Part shown: piece after piece, positions 39,272 through 47,774 of the stretch | How the letters are laid out: every line of letters starts with the position of its first letter | Position numbering within the stretch: position 1 is the first letter of the stretch | DNA from: Paenibacillus xylanexedens | GTDB taxonomy: Bacteria; Bacillota; Bacilli; Paenibacillales; Paenibacillaceae | NCBI RefSeq assembly: GCF_007680605.1 | Contig: NZ_VEIO01000001.1 | Coordinates: 2,981,276-3,045,275 of the forward strand | Direction of reading: 5' to 3' | Length of the DNA: 64,000 nucleotides | Notes under the pieces: model-generated | Told to the model about the DNA's origin: nothing | Database searches by the model: none | What the model saw: only the letters and a program-made list of their open reading frames with translations | Position numbers and translations under genes: made by a program

Positions 39272-40621
39272 GTGAAAGAAAAAATTGTAATGCCGCTCTG
39301 GACGTGCTGCCTCTTCATCGTAGTGATGAACACGACCATGTTTAATGTTTCGTTGCCTGTCATTATCCGTGATCTTCAGATCACTTCTGACCTGGGCTCC
39401 TGGGTTATCTCCAGTTATTCCATCGGATATGCCCTGTCTACCGTGATATATAGCCGCTTGTCCGACCGAATTCCGGTACGTAAGCTGGTCACGGTCGGGC
39501 TGTTAATTCTCGGTTGCTCGTCCGTGCTCGGTTTGTTCGCACACAACTTTGCCTTGCTGCTCACGACGCGAATTCTGCAATCCGCCGGGGCGGGGGTTAT
39601 GGCTGGCCTCGGTTTAGTCATTGCGAGTCGTTATATTCCAGTGGAACGGCGCGGGGCTGCCCTGGCGCTCATCTCATCCGGCAGCGCGATGGCCTTTGGC
39701 CTTGGTCCGATTGTCGGCGGACTGATCAGCGAGTACATGGGCTGGAACGGTTTGTTTGCGATTACGGTGCTGGTGCTGCTTGCCCTGCCGGTGTTGCTCT
39801 ATTTTTTACCGCGGGAGACCGTGAACAAAGAACAGCCATTTGACCTTACGGGTGCACTGCTCACCGTCATGAATGCAACCACCCTGCTCGTGGCCATTAC
39901 ACAGCGGTCATGGATCTGGCTGGTCGTTGGCGTAGCCTCTCTTGTTGCACATATTCTGTATATTCGCAGAGCAAGGTTACCTTTTGTAAACCCACAGGTG
40001 TTTCGAACGCCGGGTTTCACCCGACTCATAATCATTGGTTTCTGCATACTCGTGGTCAATCTCGGAAATCTGTTCCTGATGCCGTTAGTGCTTGCTGATC
40101 TGTATCATCGTTCTGCCCTTGCAATCGGCTTGCTGATCGCCCCAGGAGCAATCATCTCGGCATTTTGTACCCGTTATGTCGGTCGCTGGATCGACCGGTA
40201 TGGCAATATGCGTTTTATGCTGATCGGGCAGTGTATGCTGGCGGCAGTTCTTGTGCTGTTTATGCTTGGACTTGACCAGTCTGCCCTAATCATCACAGGT
40301 GGTTATATCTTCTTCTCGCCGGCACTATCGGCCTCCATGGCCTCTCTGAACAACGAAGCCTCACGTGTACTGCCTAGAAACCAGATCGGTTCCGGCATGG
40401 GGTTGTTGCAGCTCATTCAATTCTTCGGTGGTTCGGTGTCTGTCGCCGTGTGCGGATTGCTTCTGCATGCCATACCGGGTGTAACGGTACAAGAAGCTTA
40501 TCATGTCGTATATGGCTGCCTGCTGGTTGTATGTCTCATTTCGCTTGGATTGACACTATGGCACAGCAAAGCGGCTTCACTTGCAAAGCGCAATTTAACT
40601 TCTGTACCCTCCGGTCGCTAA
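39272..40621 (+). CDS. MFS drug/metabolite exporter
   Basis: 449 residues from a GTG start (AGGA eight bases upstream). A 12-14 helix major facilitator with motif A YSRLSDRIPVRKLVTVG, the helix-4 segment LLLTTRILQSAGAGVM and an antiporter-type motif in helix 5 (FGLGPIVGGLISEYMGW). This is the layout of the DHA2/TetA(L)-like group of proton-coupled exporters. It stands alone with a bidirectional terminator after it, and no regulator is adjacent. The substrate is unknown. Confidence 0.87.
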   Translation: MKEKIVMPLWTCCLFIVVMNTTMFNVSLPVIIRDLQITSDLGSWVISSYSIGYALSTVIYSRLSDRIPVRKLVTVGLLILGCSSVLGLFAHNFALLLTTRILQSAGAGVMAGLGLVIASRYIPVERRGAALALISSGSAMAFGLGPIVGGLISEYMGWNGLFAITVLVLLALPVLLYFLPRETVNKEQPFDLTGALLTVMNATTLLVAITQRSWIWLVVGVASLVAHILYIRRARLPFVNPQVFRTPGFTRLIIIGFCILVVNLGNLFLMPLVLADLYHRSALAIGLLIAPGAIISAFCTRYVGRWIDRYGNMRFMLIGQCMLAAVLVLFMLGLDQSALIITGGYIFFSPALSASMASLNNEASRVLPRNQIGSGMGLLQLIQFFGGSVSVAVCGLLLHAIPGVTVQEAYHVVYGCLLVVCLISLGLTLWHSKAASLAKRNLTSVPSGR

Positions 40622-40690
40622 TGAAGCATGCATCTGTCGTTGGAATGTCCAGTGTAAAAGTCTTACGCTGAAGAACTTATATAGAGATAG

Positions 40691-40722
40691 AAAAAGGCCC
40701 GCACCTGTCTGCGAGCCTTTTT
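40691..40722. terminator. Bidirectional terminator
   Basis: AAAAAGGC-CGCA and TGCG-GCCTTTTT form a stem with A and T tracts on the two sides, between convergent MFS and SUKH genes. Confidence 0.85.
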
Positions 40723-40769
40723 GCTGCTTTTACATATCTATTTTTATCGACTATCTTTAAAGGCTAACC

Positions 40770-41246
40770 TTATTCTTGCGCTTGCGGCGGCCGCACCTGA
40801 AGAAGCGATGCAAATGAACGAAAATTGGCAACAAGCGGCTTCACATTTTCCTCCATTAACTGCTGCGCCTCTTCCCTCGTCTCGGCCTCACTCTCCGCAT
40901 CTTCACGCACCATCGCCAGTTCATGCTCCATCACCAGCACGGAGGGCACCTCTTCGTTCTCACGATAATCAAGCAAATAGTTATTACCGCTACTGACACT
41001 CCACGCAATCGGAATAATCCGTTGCGGATCAGGATTGACTTCATCCACCAACGCAACATTATTGGCGATAAACCGATCATCCAGTACATGAAAGCGAATC
41101 TCCCAATCTTCCGTCTCTGTTCCCTGTATCAGATCAAAGGAAGCAGCGCCGTGCAGCTGAATAAATTCCAGATACTCCTGCGGGAAAACAACACCATAAT
41201 GAGACTGAATACGTGTCACACTTGCACGATCATTCTGATCATTCAT
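40770..41246 (-). CDS. SMI1/KNR4 (SUKH) family protein
   Basis: 158 residues. TRIQSHYGVVFPQEYLEFIQLHGAASFDL is the classic SUKH start (a helix with PxxYLxF), followed by DWEIRFHVLDDRFIANN and IPIAWSVSSGNNYLLDYRE. SUKH proteins are typically immunity proteins against polymorphic toxins, or accessory regulators. No toxin gene is adjacent in this window. A DUF2625 protein lies directly upstream on the same strand, 78 bases away, and another SUKH-like protein is at 45716-46363. Confidence 0.8.
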   Translation of the reverse strand: MNDQNDRASVTRIQSHYGVVFPQEYLEFIQLHGAASFDLIQGTETEDWEIRFHVLDDRFIANNVALVDEVNPDPQRIIPIAWSVSSGNNYLLDYRENEEVPSVLVMEHELAMVREDAESEAETREEAQQLMEENVKPLVANFRSFASLLQVRPPQAQE

Positions 41247-41324
41247 CCCTATTCGCCCTCTCTAAGCTTGGTCCATTGCCAAGTCACTCCAGCTCAGCTT
41301 CAACTCACCTGCAGCAAGCACCGT

Positions 41325-41984
41325 TTATTTCGCTTCAAGTGCCGCTTTCCAAGCTTCAACGATATGAACTGGCGATTTACTGCTTTTCTTTCCGCTACCT
41401 TCCTTCGTCCACAGCGGGGGAAAATAAGCAAACACTTGGCCTTTGTCCAGTTGCGCCGTATCTTCCTGCCAGCCTTTCCAGCGAAACGTTTCGTAAAATA
41501 ATTGCAAATCCCCCTCAGCCAGCCAAGTCATAAACTCGGAGTACGAGAGCTCCGTGTCTTCCCACTCCAAGGCATCCGGTGCAAAATAATAAATCTGTCC
41601 CGAGCCATCAAACTTCCCGGTATCCAGTGCAAAAAAGCCTCCAGCCACATCATAGGCCACGACCATCATGCCCGGCAATGCCTCTACAGCAGGTTCGTCA
41701 CTCAAGCCATTCCAGCTGGCCAGACTGCCATATACACTCTCACCGCCTGCGCCCAGCAACGTAATCCATCCATGATCCACCGCCATGCCCTCCGTCTCAT
41801 AGGCGACAGCCCCCAGATAGGAACGCGTGCTCACTTGGAGCTGGTGCAGCGTATTCTTGCCCTTCTCCGGCTTTGCCGGAACATAGGTATATGTATTTTC
41901 CCCCTGATCCATAAGCGCTTTAAGCTCCGGCCAGGCATGATTTTCCTGATCCATTAATTCATCAGCAGACAGATGTTTCATCAT
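41325..41984 (-). CDS. DUF2625 family protein
   Basis: 219 residues from the ATG at 41984, seven bases after GGAG. HLSADELMDQENHAWPELK, STRSYLGAVAYETEGMAVDHG, GWITLLGAGG and GGFFALDTGKFDGSGQIYYF are the conserved run of the DUF2625 family, whose biochemical role is not known to me. It is cytoplasmic (no signal peptide). The neighbouring SUKH protein on the same strand suggests an operon, and DUF2625 resembles SUKH-type immunity proteins in its acidic small-domain character. That link is inference. Confidence 0.78.
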   Translation of the reverse strand: MMKHLSADELMDQENHAWPELKALMDQGENTYTYVPAKPEKGKNTLHQLQVSTRSYLGAVAYETEGMAVDHGWITLLGAGGESVYGSLASWNGLSDEPAVEALPGMMVVAYDVAGGFFALDTGKFDGSGQIYYFAPDALEWEDTELSYSEFMTWLAEGDLQLFYETFRWKGWQEDTAQLDKGQVFAYFPPLWTKEGSGKKSSKSPVHIVEAWKAALEAK

Positions 41985-42092
41985 TCGACGTCTCCTCTCC
42001 ATTTCATGACTTTTCCAAGCATATCATGGCTTAATCTACCATTCAAATCTGATATAATTAGCTTTCAGATTGTAATTAAAGGAGGAATAACC

Positions 42093-43586
42093 TTGTTTCG
42101 TTTCATCCTGCTCCCTGCTCTAATCCTCACGTTGTTCACATCTTCGGGCTGCCAGGATCGAGCTTTCTCTATTCCCCAACAACCAGATGTCCAAACCGAA
42201 ACGAATGATCAGACCATCTATTATATTTCACCACAGGGAAACGATAAGAATCCCGGAACCGTCCATTCTCCATGGAAGACGATTCAGTATGCAGCGGATC
42301 ATGCTTCTCCCGGTAGTACGATCTATCTGCGCCAAGGTGTCTACATTCAAAAAGTCAAAATCACCCGTAGCGGGCTTTCTTCAGGCAAACCTACGCTAAT
42401 CTCCAGTTATCCAGGAGAGAAAGCAATTCTCGATGGCAAGAGGTTATCTGTACGCGGCGTCGAAGGCATGGTCGAACTGGACAATGTCAGCCATGTTACG
42501 ATCTCAAATCTGGAGATTCGTGGCTTCTCCACCACTCAGACGGGACAAGTCCCTGTCGGCATTTACGTACATGGAGCAGGGGAAAACGTGCAGCTTCTCG
42601 GCAACCAAATTCATGCCATAGCTAGCCGGGCAACGCCAAAAGGCGATGAACTGCAAGGCAGAGATGCACACGGAATCGCCATCTATGGCACAGAGCATCC
42701 ACAGGCCCTACGCGATATCATCATTAAAGATAATGAATTATATGACCTCGTGTTAGGTTCCAGCGAATCACTTGCGGTTAACGGCAATGTTGACACCTTC
42801 GCCATTATAAACAATACCATCCATGATACAGACAACATCGGCATTGATCTGATCGGATATGAGGGCATTTCAGAGGATGACACGTATGACCTTGCGAGAA
42901 ACGGTATCGTTCGCGGCAACACCATCTACAACATCACATCCACTCAAAATCCGTCTTACGGTCTTCCACTTCCGAATAAAAGTAATTCAGCCGGAGGCAT
43001 CTATGTAGACGGCGGCACCCATCACATGATAGACCGCAATAAAGTGTACCTGAATGATATCGGAATCGAGATAGCCTCGGAGCACGCCGGCCGTTCCACC
43101 AGCAACATCACCGTTCGTGATAACCTGATCTATCTCAATCGACTAACAGGCATCGCCATGGGGGGTTACGACGAAGAGCGGGGTGCAACGGAAAACAGCC
43201 AAATTTTATATAATACCATCGCAAACAATGATACGTTAAACGCGGGTAATGGACAGCTTCTGATCCAGTCTCATACAAGAAACAATACCTTCAAGCAAAA
43301 CATCGTTACCGCTGGCAAATCCGGTGTGCTGATGTATAACGAGTACACAAGCAACACAAGCAATGTGTTTGATCACAACATCTATTACGTTAACGATGAA
43401 GCGGACGATGCCCTTTGGGTTTGGAAAAATAAAACGTATTCCGGTTGGACTGCGTACCAACAAGGATCAGGCAATGATGCACACTCACGCTATGTAAACC
43501 CGGCGTTTGTGAACAGCTCAAAGGGAGATTATCGCCTGCAAACAGGCTCTACAGCCAAAGCTTACGGCTATCTGGCCCCAAGATAG
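42093..43586 (+). CDS. Right-handed parallel beta-helix lipoprotein
   Basis: 497 residues from a TTG at 42093, chosen because GGAGGA sits eight bases upstream. The longer ATG frame overlaps the divergent DUF2625 gene and lacks a site. The signal peptide ends in lipobox TSSGC. The N-terminal DUF1565-type segment YYISPQGNDKNPGTVHSPWK leads into beta-helix coils marked by N-x-I/V-x-x-N repeats (NVSHVTISNLEIRGF, IIKDNELYDLVLGSS, ITVRDNLIYLNRLTGIAM). Such proteins are often pectate-lyase-like or mannuronan-epimerase-like polysaccharide enzymes. Catalytic residues were not identified. Confidence 0.82.
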   Translation: MFRFILLPALILTLFTSSGCQDRAFSIPQQPDVQTETNDQTIYYISPQGNDKNPGTVHSPWKTIQYAADHASPGSTIYLRQGVYIQKVKITRSGLSSGKPTLISSYPGEKAILDGKRLSVRGVEGMVELDNVSHVTISNLEIRGFSTTQTGQVPVGIYVHGAGENVQLLGNQIHAIASRATPKGDELQGRDAHGIAIYGTEHPQALRDIIIKDNELYDLVLGSSESLAVNGNVDTFAIINNTIHDTDNIGIDLIGYEGISEDDTYDLARNGIVRGNTIYNITSTQNPSYGLPLPNKSNSAGGIYVDGGTHHMIDRNKVYLNDIGIEIASEHAGRSTSNITVRDNLIYLNRLTGIAMGGYDEERGATENSQILYNTIANNDTLNAGNGQLLIQSHTRNNTFKQNIVTAGKSGVLMYNEYTSNTSNVFDHNIYYVNDEADDALWVWKNKTYSGWTAYQQGSGNDAHSRYVNPAFVNSSKGDYRLQTGSTAKAYGYLAPR

Positions 43587-43629
43587 ACATTTTCTTCCTT
43601 TTTTTAACCATCGTCTGTACTAATTAATA

Positions 43630-43674
43630 AACGGATCAAGCAAGCAAAGGTTCTCTGCCTGCTGATCCGTTTTT
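43630..43674. terminator. Bidirectional terminator
   Basis: ACGGATCA and TGATCCGT arms with inner GC pairing and a T tract. It separates the beta-helix gene from the convergent diguanylate cyclase. Confidence 0.75.
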
Positions 43675-43690
43675 ATGATGCGTGATTCTA

Positions 43691-44674
43691 TTAACGCTGA
43701 ATCAAATGAGCCGCATGGGTTACCCGATTTCGCCCGCCCGTCTTGGATGCATAGAGCGCATCATCTGCCTTTTGAAACACAGACAGCTCCGTATCTGCTC
43801 CCGAGATCGTTGCCGCGCCAATGCTCACCGTAACGTGATATTCCCCCCAATCCGCAGAAGCAACGTATGACCGGTATCGTTCTGCGATGCTGATGGCTTG
43901 TTCCTCTCCGCAATTAGCTAGAATGATCACAAACTCCTCACCGCCGTAACGTGCCACCACATCGACCTCACGGGAGATGGATAGCAACAACGTAGCCAAA
44001 TTACCCAGTACCAGATCACCGATGGGATGCCCATAGGTGTCGTTAATGCTTTTGAAGTGGTCAATATCCATCACAAGCAGGGAAAATTCACGCTGTTCCT
44101 CATGATAGAGAGATAGATGATTAGCCATTTTTTCTTGGAAAAACCGACGGTTCTTGAGACCTGTCAGCAAGTCCGTAGACGCCATCAATTCCAATTGTTC
44201 ATTGACTTTAATCAGCGCCTGCTCTTTGATTTTGTATTCTTCATGCAGACGCTCCAGCTCTTGGTTCGCTTCTTGTGTTGCTTGATATAACTCCTGCAGC
44301 TTGGTCTTGGTATTTAAAATGTCCTTTTCGTGCTCGATCCGTTTGCGCATAATCACCACGACGCAGTCCACGACATGCTGCCCGCCCCGCATCTGACGCA
44401 CCCCGTTGAGCAGCACCGGGACGTCCTCCTGGTCACGGTTGCGAAATGAAAAATACATCTCGTCCACATGACCATACAGCTGGATATACGGATAGAAATA
44501 CGTATGAAAAAACACTTTATTGGTGACCGACATCATGGATTCGATATGTTTGCCTATCAATTCATCCCGTTCACGCCCAATCATGTGCAGTAACGTTTGA
44601 TTTACCGACAAAATCACGCCCGAATCCGATATCGAAAAATACCCGCAAGGTGCCGTATCTAATTGAATGTCCAT
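43691..44674 (-). CDS. PAS-GGDEF diguanylate cyclase, partner of RsbQ
   Basis: 327 residues. The N-terminal PAS domain (about 1-110: GYFSISDSGVILSVNQTLL, MIGRERDELIGKHIESM) is followed by a coiled coil (about 115-165) and a GGDEF domain (about 170-325) with active-site GGEEF at 244-248 and an inhibitory RxxD (REVD, 235-238) exactly five residues before it. It should make cyclic di-GMP in the cytoplasm. It starts 25 bases after the rsbQ stop on the same strand. RsbQ in B. subtilis supplies a small molecule to the PAS domain of RsbP, a phosphatase. Here the output is replaced by a diguanylate cyclase. Confidence 0.92.
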   Translation of the reverse strand: MDIQLDTAPCGYFSISDSGVILSVNQTLLHMIGRERDELIGKHIESMMSVTNKVFFHTYFYPYIQLYGHVDEMYFSFRNRDQEDVPVLLNGVRQMRGGQHVVDCVVVIMRKRIEHEKDILNTKTKLQELYQATQEANQELERLHEEYKIKEQALIKVNEQLELMASTDLLTGLKNRRFFQEKMANHLSLYHEEQREFSLLVMDIDHFKSINDTYGHPIGDLVLGNLATLLLSISREVDVVARYGGEEFVIILANCGEEQAISIAERYRSYVASADWGEYHVTVSIGAATISGADTELSVFQKADDALYASKTGGRNRVTHAAHLIQR

Positions 44675-44698
44675 CTTAAACAGCCTTTCTTCTGTATG

Positions 44699-45505
44699 TT
44701 AAGCACTCGCCAGATATTCTTTAATTAATCGAATCGTCTCGGCCGGTTCACTCAGATGAGGATAATGCCCCTTGGCATTCATCTGCTGTAAACTGCTGTT
44801 CTTCAGGTGGGAGTGTAGATAGTCTCCGACCTCTACGGGAGCGATACTATCATCTGAGCATTGCAGAATCAAGGTAGGCACAGACACCGAATCCAGTTCG
44901 ATCCGACAATCGGACAGGAATGTCACTTCGGCAAATTGCCGGGCGATATGCGGATCACGGGAACAAAAGCTCTTCTCCAGCTCCTCCGTCAGATCCTTCC
45001 GTTCCGGGTTCTGCATCACAATAGGAGCCAGATAACTTGCCCAGCCGATAAAGTTCAATTGCATCATCTCCAACAGTTCATCAATATCCCGCCGTTCAAA
45101 TCCACCGAAATAATGAGGCATATCGTTCAAATAGCGCGGAGAAGGCCCCAGCATGACGATATTTTTGAAAAGATGCGGTGCCTGAATGGAGGCAAGCATG
45201 CCAATCATGCTGCTGACGGAATGGCCGACAAAGATCACATCCCGAAGCTCCAGCGCTTCCATGATTTCCAGCACGTCCTGAGCATATCCATGGAGATCAT
45301 TATATTTAAGCGCATCATAATAGTTAATTTGGGACTGTCCGGAACCTACATAATCAAAGAGAACAATACGGTACTGTTCAAAAAAAGCTGGCACGATGTG
45401 TCGCCACATCTCCTGATCACACCCAAAGCCATGCGCAAACATGATCGTCTGGCTGCCTGTTCCCATAACATTTACATTGTTACGTACAAGGACATCAACC
45501 GTCAT
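44699..45505 (-). CDS. rsbQ: RsbQ-type alpha/beta hydrolase
   Basis: 268 residues from the ATG at 45505 (AGGTG six bases upstream). With this start the triad falls at Ser96 (GHSVSS), Asp219 (CSDDS) and His247 (AKGHYPH), the same numbers as in B. subtilis RsbQ, which strongly supports the choice. NNVNVMGTGSQTIMFAHGFG, LFDYVGSGQS and LGPSPRYLNDMPHYFGGF are close to B. subtilis RsbQ. RsbQ generates or delivers a hydrophobic signal to a PAS sensor. The cognate PAS protein here is the GGDEF enzyme encoded directly downstream. Confidence 0.93.
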   Translation of the reverse strand: MTVDVLVRNNVNVMGTGSQTIMFAHGFGCDQEMWRHIVPAFFEQYRIVLFDYVGSGQSQINYYDALKYNDLHGYAQDVLEIMEALELRDVIFVGHSVSSMIGMLASIQAPHLFKNIVMLGPSPRYLNDMPHYFGGFERRDIDELLEMMQLNFIGWASYLAPIVMQNPERKDLTEELEKSFCSRDPHIARQFAEVTFLSDCRIELDSVSVPTLILQCSDDSIAPVEVGDYLHSHLKNSSLQQMNAKGHYPHLSEPAETIRLIKEYLASA

Positions 45506-45715
45506 CTCACTCACCTCTCTTAAAGCTTTTCACAAATTTTCTATTAGGATATTATATCGTAAAATGCTGGGAATTGAATAAGCACTATTAACCTATTTCC
45601 TTTATATAACAATCCTTGATGATAAATATTTTACAGTCAGAATGAATCATGGAGTTTAATCATCAGCCCATCCGATATAAAATAATACTATATCTTTGTC
45701 AGGAGGAACGAAACC

Positions 45716-46363
45716 ATGCAGCAACTAAAGCAAGCTTTAACTCGTTTCATAGAACAACAAGATCAATATAACGAAGCTTACGGACTTTTCCAAAATCACG
45801 ACATGCGACCTCGGGTGCTTCCGGTTCAGCCGGAAGTGGACAAGCGCATTTCCCTTTCGCCGGAACTCCAATACCTCTATAGTCATTACGAGATGGTCGA
45901 TGCTCAAGCCGAAGGAACAATGAAAATGAAGAGCGCAGCTGTGGAAATCGGAGATGTAGCCCTGTTCTTTTTCGCGGCTCCAGAACATCTTCATCGCCAG
46001 CAGCTGGGGTTTCGCTGGATCGGTATGCAGGAACCTTATGAAGAGTCCGGCTCATGGCCGCCATATCATATTGTCATTGCCAATGTGAACGATGATCCGA
46101 TCATCGTTGACGCAGCAGCTCCCGCTTCTCCTGTCTATGCTTCCTTTGAGGGTGGAGAACCACAACGAGTTGCGGATTCCCTGGCAGACTTTTTCGATGC
46201 TCTTGCCATCTTGATTGAAAGCGCACGTTCGCTGGGGGGAGAAGTGAAGGACGAAGAAACCTATGAGACCAAACCAGAGTACCTTTCAGAGGTACAGCCC
46301 AAATTAGAGGAACTGCTTGGAGAAAAACATACGGCGCAACTATTGGAGTATCTATCTATGTGA
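45716..46363 (+). CDS. SUKH-like (SMI1/KNR4 superfamily) protein
   Basis: 215 residues with GGAGGA before the ATG. ISLSPELQYLYSHYEMVD, LGFRWIGM, PYHIVIANVNDDPIIVDAA and VADSLADFFDALAI follow the pattern of SUKH-family proteins (start helix, central strands with DPI.VD, final helix). No signal peptide, so cytoplasmic. The role is unknown; SUKH relatives are immunity or scaffold proteins. It is monocistronic, and an inverted repeat follows about 50 bases downstream. Confidence 0.65.
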   Translation: MQQLKQALTRFIEQQDQYNEAYGLFQNHDMRPRVLPVQPEVDKRISLSPELQYLYSHYEMVDAQAEGTMKMKSAAVEIGDVALFFFAAPEHLHRQQLGFRWIGMQEPYEESGSWPPYHIVIANVNDDPIIVDAAAPASPVYASFEGGEPQRVADSLADFFDALAILIESARSLGGEVKDEETYETKPEYLSEVQPKLEELLGEKHTAQLLEYLSM

Positions 46364-46415
46364 TACATAGAAGTAAATCGGAGACGTCTCTTTGATAAGT
46401 CATCAGGAATGAAAC

Positions 46416-46471
46416 AAACTCCCTAACAGCAACAGGTTTTATCTTTCACCTGCATACGGTATAGGGAGTTT
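46416..46471. repeat. Inverted repeat downstream of the SUKH-like gene
   Basis: AAACTCCCTA and TAGGGAGTTT are perfect 10-base arms, with CAGGT/ACCTG pairing inside. There is no adjacent long T tract on the plus strand, so a terminator role is possible but not certain. Confidence 0.6.
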
Positions 46472-46575
46472 GTGCAATGTACGAACAACGTCTTCACGCA
46501 TAGTCTTGATATGGGCACCATGTGTATCACAGAGGAATGTTCCCTGATGTTTAGCAGCACCCGTCTACTAGACGA

Positions 46576-46944
46576 TCATGCTTTGCTGTGAAGTGTGATT
46601 AAATAACCATCCGGGTCAGCAAATGTAAAGGTTCGTCCGAATGGTCCATCGGTTGGAGCAGATGTTATCTTCACGCCTGTTTTGACAAGCTTATCGTGGA
46701 TTTCCTGTGCATCAGGGGCATACAGCCATAGAGCGACACCAAGCCCGGGCTGCGTCCCTGAAGCAAGGTCTACTCCTGGTGTAAGGTCACGAAGTGCAAA
46801 TGCGATAGGCTTTGTTTCAAAAACGACTGCATGAGGCGGTCCAGCTTGTGAACGGACCAGGCCAAGAAAATTTTGATAAAATGCGGCTGAGCTTTCAAGA
46901 TTGTTCACCTGAAGTGAAATAAAATCGGGTCCAATGACTGACAT
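46576..46944 (-). CDS. VOC/glyoxalase-like protein
   Basis: 122 residues from the ATG at 46944 with GAGGAGG upstream; the frame extends further but unsupported. DFISLQVNNLESSAAFYQNFLG, FALRDLTPGVDL and RTFTFADPDGYLITLHS are typical of the bleomycin-resistance/glyoxalase fold with the DPDGYLI end motif. The substrate is unknown. It is divergent from DUF1697. Confidence 0.8.
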   Translation of the reverse strand: MSVIGPDFISLQVNNLESSAAFYQNFLGLVRSQAGPPHAVVFETKPIAFALRDLTPGVDLASGTQPGLGVALWLYAPDAQEIHDKLVKTGVKITSAPTDGPFGRTFTFADPDGYLITLHSKA

Positions 46945-47073
46945 AACGATAAATCCTCCTCTAAATGGGGTTAATGTGTATGTCTTGAGTATAAAAGCCC
47001 TCTCTTGCCAACAGTATGTCAGTAGCATTTTTTCATTTTCTCAAATTTTTTTAATCCTTAGGAGGATGGGTAC

Positions 47074-47634
47074 ATGATCTACGTTGCTTTGCTGCGGGGC
47101 ATTAATGTAGGCGGCAATAACAAAATCGGCATGAAGCAGCTCAAGGAAACCTTTGAACAAGCAGGGATGCACAAGGTGGTAACGTACATCAATTCTGGCA
47201 ATATCATCTTTGCTGATTATGAGGACCGAAGCGACGCCCATGCCGAATTATCTGCACTTTTGGAACAGGCCATTGCTGCGGATTTCGGCTTGCAGATTAA
47301 AGTACTAGTCCGGGACATGGATGAGATGACATCGGTCATGCAGGCACTGCCTTCCCATTGGACCAATGATGATCAGGCCAAAAGTGATGTTCTCTTTTTG
47401 TGGGAGGAAATTAACGATATCGATATTCTGGACAAACTGCCTCTCAAACCGGGTATAGGCGAGCTTGTTTATGTGCCCGGAGCCCTCCTGTATTCGGTGG
47501 GTCGAGAGGAAGCAACGAGAAGCGGCATGAATAAATTGGCAGGCTCTAAAATTTATTCCTACATGACTGTCAGGAACGTGAATACCACACGTAAAATTTA
47601 TGCCCTGATGCAAGCTGCAGAAAAAGAAAGCTGA
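47074..47634 (+). CDS. DUF1697 family protein
   Basis: 186 residues with AGGAGG before the ATG. YVALLRGINVGGNNKIGMKQL, TYINSGNIIF and the end NKLAGSKIYSYMTVRNVNT are the hallmark segments of DUF1697, a widespread cytoplasmic family of unknown biochemical role. The length is normal. It has its own terminator, and nothing in the context suggests a role. Confidence 0.88.
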   Translation: MIYVALLRGINVGGNNKIGMKQLKETFEQAGMHKVVTYINSGNIIFADYEDRSDAHAELSALLEQAIAADFGLQIKVLVRDMDEMTSVMQALPSHWTNDDQAKSDVLFLWEEINDIDILDKLPLKPGIGELVYVPGALLYSVGREEATRSGMNKLAGSKIYSYMTVRNVNTTRKIYALMQAAEKES

Positions 47635-47726
47635 AACTTGAGCCTGAATTCTGCTCCCGTGCAAAAAAAACACTGCTTGTAGCAGCCTCCGGGAAGCAGC
47701 GTAAAAATCCTCCATAAATAAAATAA

Positions 47727-47760
47727 AAAATAAAATCTCATGATCATGAGATTTTATTTT
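47727..47760. terminator. Perfect bidirectional terminator
   Basis: A 34-base perfect palindrome centred on TCATGATCATGA, with A-rich and T-rich ends. It serves DUF1697 and the convergent iron cassette 2. Confidence 0.9.
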
Positions 47761-47774
47761 TTGTGAATATTCAG

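Noticed and set aside
40923..41501. 192-codon plus-strand ORF opposite the SUKH and DUF2625 genes
   Set aside because: It spans two minus-strand genes with family motifs and lacks a ribosome binding site.
41973..42092. N-terminal extension of the beta-helix lipoprotein to an upstream ATG
   Set aside because: The added 40 residues would push the signal peptide inside the protein and overlap the divergent DUF2625 gene. A TTG with GGAGGA fits better.
44861..45523. 220-codon plus-strand ORF opposite rsbQ
   Set aside because: Complement of a gene whose catalytic triad aligns exactly with B. subtilis RsbQ.
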